From assembly GCA_021325515.1 (NCBI GenBank), contig JAJPHC010000035.1:80717-144716 (forward strand): DNA of 64,000 bases, written 5' to 3'. The DNA comes from Acidobacteriota bacterium. Its GTDB lineage: Bacteria > Acidobacteriota > Thermoanaerobaculia > Gp7-AA8. Under the pieces are notes generated by a model that saw only the letters and a program-made list of their open reading frames with translations, did not search any database and had not been told where the DNA came from. This document shows, one piece after another, positions 43,439 to 51,331 of the stretch (position 1 is its first letter; every line of letters starts with the position of its first letter). Made by a program: the position numbers and the translations under genes.

Positions 43439-46060
43439 TTGATCGCGATCCCGACCCGATTTCGCTCCGCACTGCTCGCCGGCCTCTGCTGTTTTCTCAT
43501 CTACAACTTGAACGGCCGCGCGATCACCGCGGGTGACACCTACCCCGCGCGCTATCTTCCGTTCGCGATCCTGCAGCACCACACGATCTTCATGAATCCG
43601 GTCGCGCGCGTGGCGGCGCAGGGACGAACGATCGTTCAGGGACCGGAGCGCGCATTCTGGATGCTGCCTCGCGCGGACGGACGCATCATGTCGCTCTATC
43701 CGATCGTCCTTCCGGTGCTCACCGCACCTCTCTACGTTCCGGCCGTCGCCTGGCTCCATGTCGCCGGCCCGAGCGATGTGAGATTCGATTCCATCGCGAA
43801 GCTGATGGAGAAACTGACGGCGTCGCTGCTCGCAGCCCTCTCCGTATCACTGCTCTATCTCCTTCTCCGCCGGAGGACGACGAACGCGAACGCGCTGCTG
43901 CTCACCGCTGCGTACGCATTCGGCACGACGACCTGGGTCGTCAGCAGCCAGGCGTTGTGGCAGCACGGGATTGCACAAGTTCTGGTCATCATCGCGCTGC
44001 TGCTGACGGGCCCGTTCAGCGTGAGACGCGCAGTCGTCCTCGCGCTCGTGTGCGGACTCATCGCCTGCAACCGCCCTCCCGATGTCGTTCTCGCCGGAGT
44101 CCTCGGCCTGTATGCGCTCTCGTGGGCCGGCCGCCGGCATGCGGCGCTGCTCGCCGCGGTCGCGGCAGCACCGATGCTGATCGTGCTCGCCTACAACATC
44201 CGCTACGGCGGCAATGTCGCAGGCGGCTATGGCGTCATCGGCCGTGCACAATTCTTCGATCATCCGCTGCTTCCCGGAGTTGCGGGAATTCTCTTCAGCC
44301 CTGCGCGTGGTCTGCTGGTCTACTCGCCGTTTTTCATCTTCATCGTCGCTGCGTTCCGATTCCTGCCCCGCACGCCGAACGAGCGGCGCCTGACGCTCGC
44401 GCTCGCCGCCGGTGTCGTGATTCAGATCCTGCTCTACGCGAAAGTCGATTGGCGCGCCGGGCTCTCGTGGGGACCGCGCTACATGACCGATCTGCTCCCC
44501 CTTCTGTTCTGGATGATGATTCCGGTCATCGAGAAACTTCGCGGTGCGGCGCGCGCAGCGTTCATCGTGATGGTCGCGTTCTCGATCGCGATCGAAGCGA
44601 TCGGCGCCTTCTGCTACTACCCATCGCTCGACATTGCGATCTACACGATCTATCGCGGCCCGCATGACATGGACGAGGCGTGGCAGTGGCGCAAGGCGTC
44701 GTTCGTCGCGGCGGCGAGGCACGGCATGATCAAGCCGTACCTCTGGCGCATGACGCAGGGGGCATTCGATGCGCTCGAATCGAACGGGCAGCGCGTGACC
44801 GCGCCGATCGCCGCCGGCCAGGAGCTCGCGGCGACCGGCTGGGCGCTGATCGGACACCGCTCGCCGCGGCAAGTCAGCGTGACGATCGATGGCCGCGGGC
44901 AGATGCCGGTGAGCACGTTCACGGATCGCCCCGACGTTCGCGCCGCGCTGGGCGAGGCGAGCGCGTCGGGCTGGCGCGTTCCGATCGACACGACGCATCT
45001 CGATCCGGGTGAGCATCATGTGGTCGCGTTGGTGTGGTCATCCGCGGAGGAGGAAGCGCGCTTTCTCGCGGAGCAGACGTTCGTCGTGCGCGGCACGACG
45101 GCCGTCGCGCATGCGACACCCGGCGGCGACGATCTTCGCGAGGATGCCGCGATCGCGGCGGCGAGACTGCGCGATCATCAGCAGCCGGAAGGCTACTGGT
45201 TCACCTCGTTCACGAGCGGTACGGCATTCGAGAAGCCGCGCACCGAGGTGAACACGTTTCTCACGTCGCTGCTGGTGGATCTGCTCGATCCGATCGCCGC
45301 ATCGCACGGACTCGATCAGAACCTGCTGCGCGCGCGCCGTCACCTCACGAGCCAGATCGAGCCGGGCGGACTCGTCCGCTATCACGGCCGCGTGAACAGT
45401 CCGTGGATCGGCACCTACGGTTGTGCGATCACGCCGGACACGGACGACACGGCGCTGGTGTGGCGCATCGCGCCGTCGCAGGACACGCGCCAGCTCGCCG
45501 CGGCCCTCACGACGATTCAGCAATATCGCCGCAGCGACGGGCTCTATCGCTCATGGCTCGCACCCCGCAGCGAGTATCAGTGCCTCGATCCCGGCAGCGA
45601 TCCCGATCCGGCGGATGTCGCGATTCAGATGCACCTGCTCATGCTGCTGTCGAACGTTAGACCGGCGGACGCGCATGCTCTGTGCGAGTCGCTTCGCGCG
45701 CACCTCGCCGACGACAGCATCTGGGTCTACTACAAACGGACGCCGCTCGTGCCGATGCTGCGCGCGGACGATCTTCGACGCGCAGGTTGCGCACTGCAAC
45801 TGCCGGCGCGGCCGCCTGTGGCGGGACAGGAGATCTGGCTCACGGTGGCGCGTCTCCTGGCATCGGAGCCCGATCCGATCATGACGCGCGCCGTTCTGCG
45901 CGAGCTTGCGCGCGACGACTTCGCCGTCATCCGCACGAATCCGCCGCTTCTGTACCATAACGATCTGACCGCGACGGTGCCGCGATACTACTGGTCGCCG
46001 GATTTCGGATTCGCGCTGTGGCTGAGGCTCTATGACCACAATGAACATCCCCGCCACTAA
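43439..46060 (+). CDS. GT-C-type membrane protein fused to terpene-cyclase-like domain (QW and DxDDTA motifs)
   Basis: 873 residues, TTG start at 43439 (TACAAT at 43424-43429 just upstream). Residues ~1-430 carry about ten membrane helices with the architecture of polyprenyl-phosphate-sugar-dependent transferases of the GT39/ArnT/PMT superfamily (TAGDTYPARYLP and SWGPRYMTDLLPLL loops). Residues ~430-545 are soluble and beta-rich. Residues ~545-870 are an all-helical domain with a QW-like motif (QQPEGYW), TEVNTFLTSLLVDLLDP, and D667-TDDTA in TPDTDDTALVW. DxDD(T/S)A is the catalytic acid motif of class II terpene cyclases, including squalene-hopene cyclase. The next gene, UbiA, overlaps by 29 bases. 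The substrate is unknown. Confidence 0.8.
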   Translation: MIAIPTRFRSALLAGLCCFLIYNLNGRAITAGDTYPARYLPFAILQHHTIFMNPVARVAAQGRTIVQGPERAFWMLPRADGRIMSLYPIVLPVLTAPLYVPAVAWLHVAGPSDVRFDSIAKLMEKLTASLLAALSVSLLYLLLRRRTTNANALLLTAAYAFGTTTWVVSSQALWQHGIAQVLVIIALLLTGPFSVRRAVVLALVCGLIACNRPPDVVLAGVLGLYALSWAGRRHAALLAAVAAAPMLIVLAYNIRYGGNVAGGYGVIGRAQFFDHPLLPGVAGILFSPARGLLVYSPFFIFIVAAFRFLPRTPNERRLTLALAAGVVIQILLYAKVDWRAGLSWGPRYMTDLLPLLFWMMIPVIEKLRGAARAAFIVMVAFSIAIEAIGAFCYYPSLDIAIYTIYRGPHDMDEAWQWRKASFVAAARHGMIKPYLWRMTQGAFDALESNGQRVTAPIAAGQELAATGWALIGHRSPRQVSVTIDGRGQMPVSTFTDRPDVRAALGEASASGWRVPIDTTHLDPGEHHVVALVWSSAEEEARFLAEQTFVVRGTTAVAHATPGGDDLREDAAIAAARLRDHQQPEGYWFTSFTSGTAFEKPRTEVNTFLTSLLVDLLDPIAASHGLDQNLLRARRHLTSQIEPGGLVRYHGRVNSPWIGTYGCAITPDTDDTALVWRIAPSQDTRQLAAALTTIQQYRRSDGLYRSWLAPRSEYQCLDPGSDPDPADVAIQMHLLMLLSNVRPADAHALCESLRAHLADDSIWVYYKRTPLVPMLRADDLRRAGCALQLPARPPVAGQEIWLTVARLLASEPDPIMTRAVLRELARDDFAVIRTNPPLLYHNDLTATVPRYYWSPDFGFALWLRLYDHNEHPRH

Positions 46061-46925
46061 GACCTCGGCGATCCGTTTTCTCTCCTGCCTCCGGCCACAG
46101 GACATCCTCGTCCTTCAGGGCACACCTCTGCTCGGCGCAGCGTTCGCGATCCGCCATCCTTCGCTCGCCGATCTCATCCCGCTGCTCACGCTCCTCCTCG
46201 GCAATGTCCTGCTCGTGACGCACATCTTTCTCCTCAACGACTGGGCAGGTCTGACGGCGGATCTCGCCGATCCGAACAAAGCGACGCGGGTGTTCACCGC
46301 GCGAGGCGTGGGCCAGCGCGAAGTCGCGGCGCTGACGGGCGGACTCCTCATCATCAGTCTGATTCTGTTCAGCCGGCTGCATGCGATCACGCTCGTGATC
46401 GCGATCGGCATCGCGATTCTCAGTGCGCTCTACTCGATGCCGCGCTTCAACTGGAAAGGGCGGCCGCTGCTCAACTCGCTCGCGCATCTCGCCGGCGGCA
46501 TCCTCCACTTCCTCCTCGGCTATTCGCTGTGGAGAAGCATCGACGGCCGCGGCATCGCGACCGCGTCGTTCTTCGCGCTGATCTTCGTCGCCGGACATCT
46601 CACTCAGGAGATCCGCGACCATGACGGCGATGCGTTGAATCGCATCCGGACGAATGCCGTCGCGTTCGGACCGCGCCGCACGTTCGCCGCGAGCATGGTG
46701 CTCTTCACCGCCGCCCATCTCGTTCTGCTCACGCTCGCACTGCAGGGGCTCGTGCCGCGAGCGCTCGCCGGCGTGAGCCTGTTGTACGCACTGCAGGTGT
46801 ACTGGTCGGTGAGGACGATCAGGCAGGGACTGACCTTCGCGAATGTGTCGCGCCTGCAGACGCGCTATCGCATGTTGTACGCCGTCATCGGCATCGCGAT
46901 CATCGCCACGCTGCTGACAAACTGA
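46032..46925 (+). CDS. UbiA-family prenyltransferase
   Basis: 297 residues, about eight to nine membrane helices. The first Asp-rich motif is FLLNDWAGLTADLADPNK (ND then D, with Gly where the second Asp of NDxxDxxxD usually is), and the second is EIRDHDGDALNRI. Both bind Mg-diphosphate in UbiA enzymes that attach an isoprenoid chain to an acceptor. A YSMPRFNWKGRP segment follows motif 1, as in the family. The gene begins inside the upstream terpene-cyclase-like fusion (29-base overlap), tying it to the same isoprenoid or glycan pathway. The aromatic acceptor of quinone synthesis is not implied. Confidence 0.88.
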   Translation: MTTMNIPATKTSAIRFLSCLRPQDILVLQGTPLLGAAFAIRHPSLADLIPLLTLLLGNVLLVTHIFLLNDWAGLTADLADPNKATRVFTARGVGQREVAALTGGLLIISLILFSRLHAITLVIAIGIAILSALYSMPRFNWKGRPLLNSLAHLAGGILHFLLGYSLWRSIDGRGIATASFFALIFVAGHLTQEIRDHDGDALNRIRTNAVAFGPRRTFAASMVLFTAAHLVLLTLALQGLVPRALAGVSLLYALQVYWSVRTIRQGLTFANVSRLQTRYRMLYAVIGIAIIATLLTN

Positions 46926-46933
46926 GAAGGGTC

Positions 46934-49174
46934 CTACACCTCGAGCAGGCCGAGCGTCGACAGCCGCTGCCGATAGCGCTCGCCGGCCACGGCGGGACTG
47001 AAGCGCTTTCGAATAGTCTCCGCGGCGCGGCGCCCGATCGCCGCGCGATACTCCGCATCGCGCACGACGCGCTGCATGAGCGATGCGGCATGATCGATGT
47101 CGGGTTCCGCCCACTGATTGCGCGCGCCATACGGACCGCAGTCGCGCTCGATCGACACGAGCTCGTAATCGACAGGACACGAGTTTCCGGCCGACATGAA
47201 ATCGGCGTTGCCAGACCAGCCCGTTGCAATCACCGGCTTTCCGAGCGCCATCGCCTCCGCGAGAATCAATCCGAAGCCTTCCGCACGATGCAGCGAGACG
47301 ACGGCATCGCATCCGGCGATGAGCCCATTCACCTCGGCTCGGGCCAGCGTGCGATCCACGAGATGAACATGCGGCAGCTCCGCAACCATCGTCTGCAACT
47401 CCGACAGCGCCTGCGCATGCCGCGACCCTGAGGTCGTCTTGATCAGCAGCGACGCACCTTCATCACGCGGAAATGCGCGGCGAAAGGCCTCGATGGCACC
47501 GGCAGGATTCTTCCGTTCGACATAGCTGTCGAAATCGAAGATGAGGAGAAAGACGAACCGGCCCGCGGGCACGCCGAGCAGCGACGGTGAAAACGGCGCG
47601 AGCTCCGCGACCTCGATTCCGTGCGGCATGTGTACGACCGGAATCGTGACGCTCTTCGAGATCGCGCCGGCGATGAACGCACTCGGCGCCCAGATCTCGT
47701 TCAGCAGTGTGGCCGATCCATTCCACGCGGCCGGAAACTCCGGCAGCTCCCAATGCCAGACGCCGATCGCATACGAATCGGGGCGGAGCACGTCGCGGAG
47801 ATCGGCGGCGACCGCCGGAATCATGTCCGCGTTGACGTGCAGAATCGTCGCGCGCCGGCCGTGGTGCGGATGCAGCGTCGCGCCGCCGTCGGCATCGATG
47901 ATCTCGCTCGGGATCCCCGCCACATCGCACGACGCGACGCAGAGCCGCGCCGATTCGGCGACGCCTGTGGCCCGCGAGAAGTAGCCGACGATCGATACGC
48001 CCGGCGCGAGATGCGGCGAGGCCGATGCCGGCACGAGCGCCGGTGTGCCGTGGCCGAGGAGACCTTCGCGCATCGCGCTGCGAAGACTCTTCGGAATGAG
48101 GCGCACGATCGGCCGTGCTTTGGAGAGGAAGTGATACGCGCGGTACTTCGCCCGCGCAGTGATCGTCGGCTTGCGGTCTGTGAATGCGCGAAACAATTCC
48201 GGACGCCGGAACGGATCGCCGCCCGCCTCCTCCTGAAGTTGCGGCGAGCGACGGTACGCGATGCGCGCCGCATCCGCGATCCGCGAACCATCGGCGAAGT
48301 GCTCGTACGCATACGCCGCGTGGCGGAACGATTCGCTTCCCGCAGCCTGCAGCGCAGCGGTGTAATCGTCGAAGAGCGGTGCGGCGCCGCCGGCATCCGC
48401 AACGCGCAGCACGTCATGGCGCGACACGAGCCTGGGAAACGAAGGATCGAATCCGCTGAAGTGAAAGAAGCGCAGCGGCGCTCCGTTGACGCGATACGCG
48501 CCATCATCGCCGCGCGCGACACTGCGCTGCTGCAGGTTCCAGTACGCGACGTTGTAGCCCTCGTGGCGAAGCGCCACGACGCGATCGAAGAGGCCGGGAA
48601 CGAGATCGATCCACTTCTGATCGACGAAGAGCCCGCGCTCCGGCTCGACGACGCACGCATCCTCGAGCCGCCGCTTCCACCAGTCGAGAAACGCGGCGAG
48701 CTGCGGATCGCGGACGATCGAGATGAAGCCGAGGTTCCACGCACCGGCGATGAGGATGCTGCGCTCACGCGCGTGATCGGCGTCGTCGACCGGGCGCGTG
48801 AGATGCGGAGTGAGCGTGATGAACGGCGCAGCGGCCGAGTCGAGCTCCTCGAGTTTGCTGTAAACGACGATGTCCGGATCGAAATAGATGACGCGGTCGT
48901 AGCCGCGGTCGAAGAGATGCTCGATCATCCGCGGCTTCACCGCGGTGTCGAGCTCGAGCATCGAATAGCGGAACGAGAGCGCGGCGAAATCGCTGATGTG
49001 CAGCGCGGCGGCCGGCACGGCCTCGAACGGATCGGATGCTTCGGCCGCGGCATCGCCGCCGACCACGAGGACATAGCGATCCCACTCCGGATGGTGAGCT
49101 CGCAGCGACGCCATCAACACGCGCGCGAAGTGGCGATAGTTGGGAGAAATGATCGAGCAGACGGCCGTGCGCAT
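46934..49174 (-). CDS. Two-domain glycosyltransferase (GT8-like plus GT4)
   Basis: 746 residues. N-terminal GT-A domain (~1-230) with the DxD in YFDPDIVVY (97-105), LIAGAWNLGFI and FVDQKWIDLVP; a middle helical stretch; then a GT4 domain (~390-745) with YVERKNPAGAIEAF, VSLHRAEGFGLILAEAMALG and SGNADFM. It is colinear with modules 3-4 of the 1449-residue fusion at 38995-43344 (shared GYNVAYWNL and RFFHFSGF), so one arose from the other by duplication with loss or gain of the sulfotransferase-GT2 half. It converges on the UbiA gene with 8 bases between. It likely acts in the same glycan pathway. Confidence 0.9.
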   Translation of the reverse strand: MRTAVCSIISPNYRHFARVLMASLRAHHPEWDRYVLVVGGDAAAEASDPFEAVPAAALHISDFAALSFRYSMLELDTAVKPRMIEHLFDRGYDRVIYFDPDIVVYSKLEELDSAAAPFITLTPHLTRPVDDADHARERSILIAGAWNLGFISIVRDPQLAAFLDWWKRRLEDACVVEPERGLFVDQKWIDLVPGLFDRVVALRHEGYNVAYWNLQQRSVARGDDGAYRVNGAPLRFFHFSGFDPSFPRLVSRHDVLRVADAGGAAPLFDDYTAALQAAGSESFRHAAYAYEHFADGSRIADAARIAYRRSPQLQEEAGGDPFRRPELFRAFTDRKPTITARAKYRAYHFLSKARPIVRLIPKSLRSAMREGLLGHGTPALVPASASPHLAPGVSIVGYFSRATGVAESARLCVASCDVAGIPSEIIDADGGATLHPHHGRRATILHVNADMIPAVAADLRDVLRPDSYAIGVWHWELPEFPAAWNGSATLLNEIWAPSAFIAGAISKSVTIPVVHMPHGIEVAELAPFSPSLLGVPAGRFVFLLIFDFDSYVERKNPAGAIEAFRRAFPRDEGASLLIKTTSGSRHAQALSELQTMVAELPHVHLVDRTLARAEVNGLIAGCDAVVSLHRAEGFGLILAEAMALGKPVIATGWSGNADFMSAGNSCPVDYELVSIERDCGPYGARNQWAEPDIDHAASLMQRVVRDAEYRAAIGRRAAETIRKRFSPAVAGERYRQRLSTLGLLEV

Positions 49175-49264
49175 GGGATTGTGATCGGCCCGCGGAAGTG
49201 AGGCAGCGCGACGCGGGCGCCTATGATACTTCGGGCGCGGCGGCAGGGCACGGCCGCATTCCGG

Positions 49265-51199
49265 TCAGAAGCCCCACATCGCACTCACGACGAGTGCGCG
49301 GCTCTCCGAGGGAAGCGGCGCGACGTATCCGTGATACGGCTGGATGAACGGCACGTTCGCATTGGTCACGTTGCGAACTCCCGCATCGAGCACGACGTTG
49401 CCGCTTCCGATGTTGCGCAGACGGACATTCAGATTCACGAGCGCCGTGCCTCCGAGCTCGCGCAGCGTGTCGCCTTCGGCAAACGCGAACCTCGATCCGA
49501 AATACGACAGCGAGGGATGCACCGACACCGACTGCGTGAGGCGGATGCCGCCGAGGAGATTGATTCGCAGCGGTGGGAAGCCGAGGAAGCGGTCGCGATG
49601 GCCGGGGACGGAGTAGATGGCGACATCGTTTTCATCCGCGCGATACCAGGCGAGATTCGCCGTCACGCTCGTCACCGGGCCCACGTAGCGATAGTCCGCT
49701 TCCACTCCGCGTGAACCGAGGCGGCCGGAGTTGATGTAGCTGCCGACGCCGGTGGCGGGATTCGCTTCGTAGACGATCTCCTTGTCGAACGAGACATCGA
49801 ACAGATTCATCGTCAGCAGCGAGCGATCGGTGAACTGATAACCGGCCTCCACTTCGTAACTCGTCGCCTGCTCCGGCTCGAGTCGCGCGGCACCCGGAGG
49901 GATGCGATTCGGCAGGATCCCTCCCGGCACGCGGAACGAGCGCGCCGCCATCCCTTTCAAGTGCAGCCGGTCGAAACGCCCGACGATCGCCACACGCGGG
50001 ACGAAGGCGGAACCGAATGCATCCGTGTCTTCATAGCGCCCGCCGACCGTCAGCTCCGCATGCTGCCACTGCCGCGCGAGCTGTGCGAAGACGCCGGTGG
50101 ATTCGACGCGCAGGCGATTGCCGCCCGATTGCAGCCGCTCTTCGAACGGCCCCGGATGGGCAGGCATCACGACGTCGTTGCGATAGCGCTCGATGCCGGC
50201 GATGGCGCTCACCTCCGCGCGCGGATGCCACTCCAGCAGCACTCCCGCGAGCGGCTTCTCGACATGCTTGCGATTGCTGTAGCTCTCGCTCGGGACATCG
50301 AGCTGCCATGGTGCCTGCCGCGAGTATTCGAGCCGCGGCGTCACCTTCAACTCCGGCGACAACGCGTACGTGTAACGGATGCGGATCGCGGCCCAGTGAA
50401 AATCCTCATCGAGCGCAGGCCCCGGATGATTGCGGCCGAAGAGCGTGAACTCGGTGGTGTCCAGATGATCGAGCACGCCGCGCAGATCGAAGCCGCCGCG
50501 CTGCAGGTGCAGGTTGAGGTTGAGATCATCGAGGCGCGAGTCGCCGGCGAGGGAGCGCCGCCCGCCGAAGTAATCGACGTTGTCGCGATCGCTGCGCATC
50601 CCCTGAAACCAGCTTCCGTTCAGCGAGCCGAGCGCGCCGCTCAGGCCGAACGCCAGCCCGCGCTTCGAGTAGCTCTTCTCCATCTGCGACCACGTGCCGG
50701 TGACGTAGCGCTCGCCGCTGCGCGAGATCACGTTGACGACGCCCACCGCGGCATAGCCGCCGTAGACCGCGGAGCCGGGACCGCGGATCACCTCGACGCG
50801 CTCGATCGTCTCGGCGGGATAGTGATAGCCGGAGGTGCCGAACAAGCCCTCGTTCGCTTCGATGCCGTCGATCAGCAGCAGCATCTTCCCCTCGGAAGCC
50901 CAGATGCCGCGCATGCCGATGCCGACGAAGCCTTCGACATCGGTCGCGAAGTGAACGCCGGGCACGAACTGCGTGAGCACTTCGCGCAGATCGCGCGCGC
51001 CGGAAGCCTCGATCTCCTGCCGCGTGATGACGGTGACGATGGAGGGGGATTCGCGCGCCGTCATTTCGAGATGCGTCGCGACGCTCACTTTCGTCTCGAG
51101 GAGCTCCTCGAGCGTGAGGTCGCGCAGATCACGCCGCTGCTCGCCGGCGAACAGCGGCAGGGCAAACAGCGCGATCAGCGCGGGCACAAACGGCCGCAT
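49265..51199 (-). CDS. TonB-dependent outer-membrane receptor
   Basis: 644 residues. Signal peptide (FVPALIALFALPLFAG), a short LTLEELLETKVSVATH TonB-box-like segment, the plug domain (~50-165: SIVTVITRQEIEASGARDL, MRGIWASEGKMLLLIDGIEA, ERVEVIRGPGSAVYGGYAAV, NVISRSGERY) and a ~470-residue beta barrel ending in SAMWGF with terminal Phe. It imports a scarce ligand (siderophore, cobalamin or oligosaccharide) using TonB energy. The ligand cannot be read from sequence, and no transporter partner lies beside it. It is divergent from the kinase at 51332 across a region containing a 46-bp palindromic repeat. Confidence 0.92.
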   Translation of the reverse strand: MRPFVPALIALFALPLFAGEQRRDLRDLTLEELLETKVSVATHLEMTARESPSIVTVITRQEIEASGARDLREVLTQFVPGVHFATDVEGFVGIGMRGIWASEGKMLLLIDGIEANEGLFGTSGYHYPAETIERVEVIRGPGSAVYGGYAAVGVVNVISRSGERYVTGTWSQMEKSYSKRGLAFGLSGALGSLNGSWFQGMRSDRDNVDYFGGRRSLAGDSRLDDLNLNLHLQRGGFDLRGVLDHLDTTEFTLFGRNHPGPALDEDFHWAAIRIRYTYALSPELKVTPRLEYSRQAPWQLDVPSESYSNRKHVEKPLAGVLLEWHPRAEVSAIAGIERYRNDVVMPAHPGPFEERLQSGGNRLRVESTGVFAQLARQWQHAELTVGGRYEDTDAFGSAFVPRVAIVGRFDRLHLKGMAARSFRVPGGILPNRIPPGAARLEPEQATSYEVEAGYQFTDRSLLTMNLFDVSFDKEIVYEANPATGVGSYINSGRLGSRGVEADYRYVGPVTSVTANLAWYRADENDVAIYSVPGHRDRFLGFPPLRINLLGGIRLTQSVSVHPSLSYFGSRFAFAEGDTLRELGGTALVNLNVRLRNIGSGNVVLDAGVRNVTNANVPFIQPYHGYVAPLPSESRALVVSAMWGF

Positions 51200-51235
51200 T
51201 GCTCAATGAGTATAGGCCGTGTGCCGTCAGACGAT

Positions 51236-51281
51236 CGTTAAGTTGATTTTCCAGGTGTGACCCCCGAAAACCAACTTAACG
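51236..51281 (+). repeat. 46-bp REP-like palindromic repeat, copy 1
   Basis: The arms CGTTAAGTTGATTTTC and GAAAACCAACTTAACG pair over 16 positions with one mismatch, around a 14-base loop CAGGTGTGACCCCC. It lies between the divergent TonB receptor and a kinase. Two further copies in inverted orientation sit at 60292-60387. The sequence is AT-richer than its surroundings at the arms. Confidence 0.85.
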
Positions 51282-51331
51282 TATGATCGTGCCATCCGAG
51301 TCCTTTGACAGCCCGGCTGAAGGGTCCATCG

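Noticed and set aside
39136..43536. A 1466-codon open frame on the plus strand opposite the four-module fusion
   Set aside because: It is Arg/His/Glu-rich with no recognisable domain and mirrors the third-position GC bias of the true gene on the other strand; the minus-strand protein has many intact motifs.
43439..46060. A full-length squalene-hopene cyclase
   Set aside because: The cyclase-like region is only ~325 residues and fused to a membrane domain, shorter than the ~630 of a complete two-barrel cyclase, so only a cyclase-like domain is claimed.
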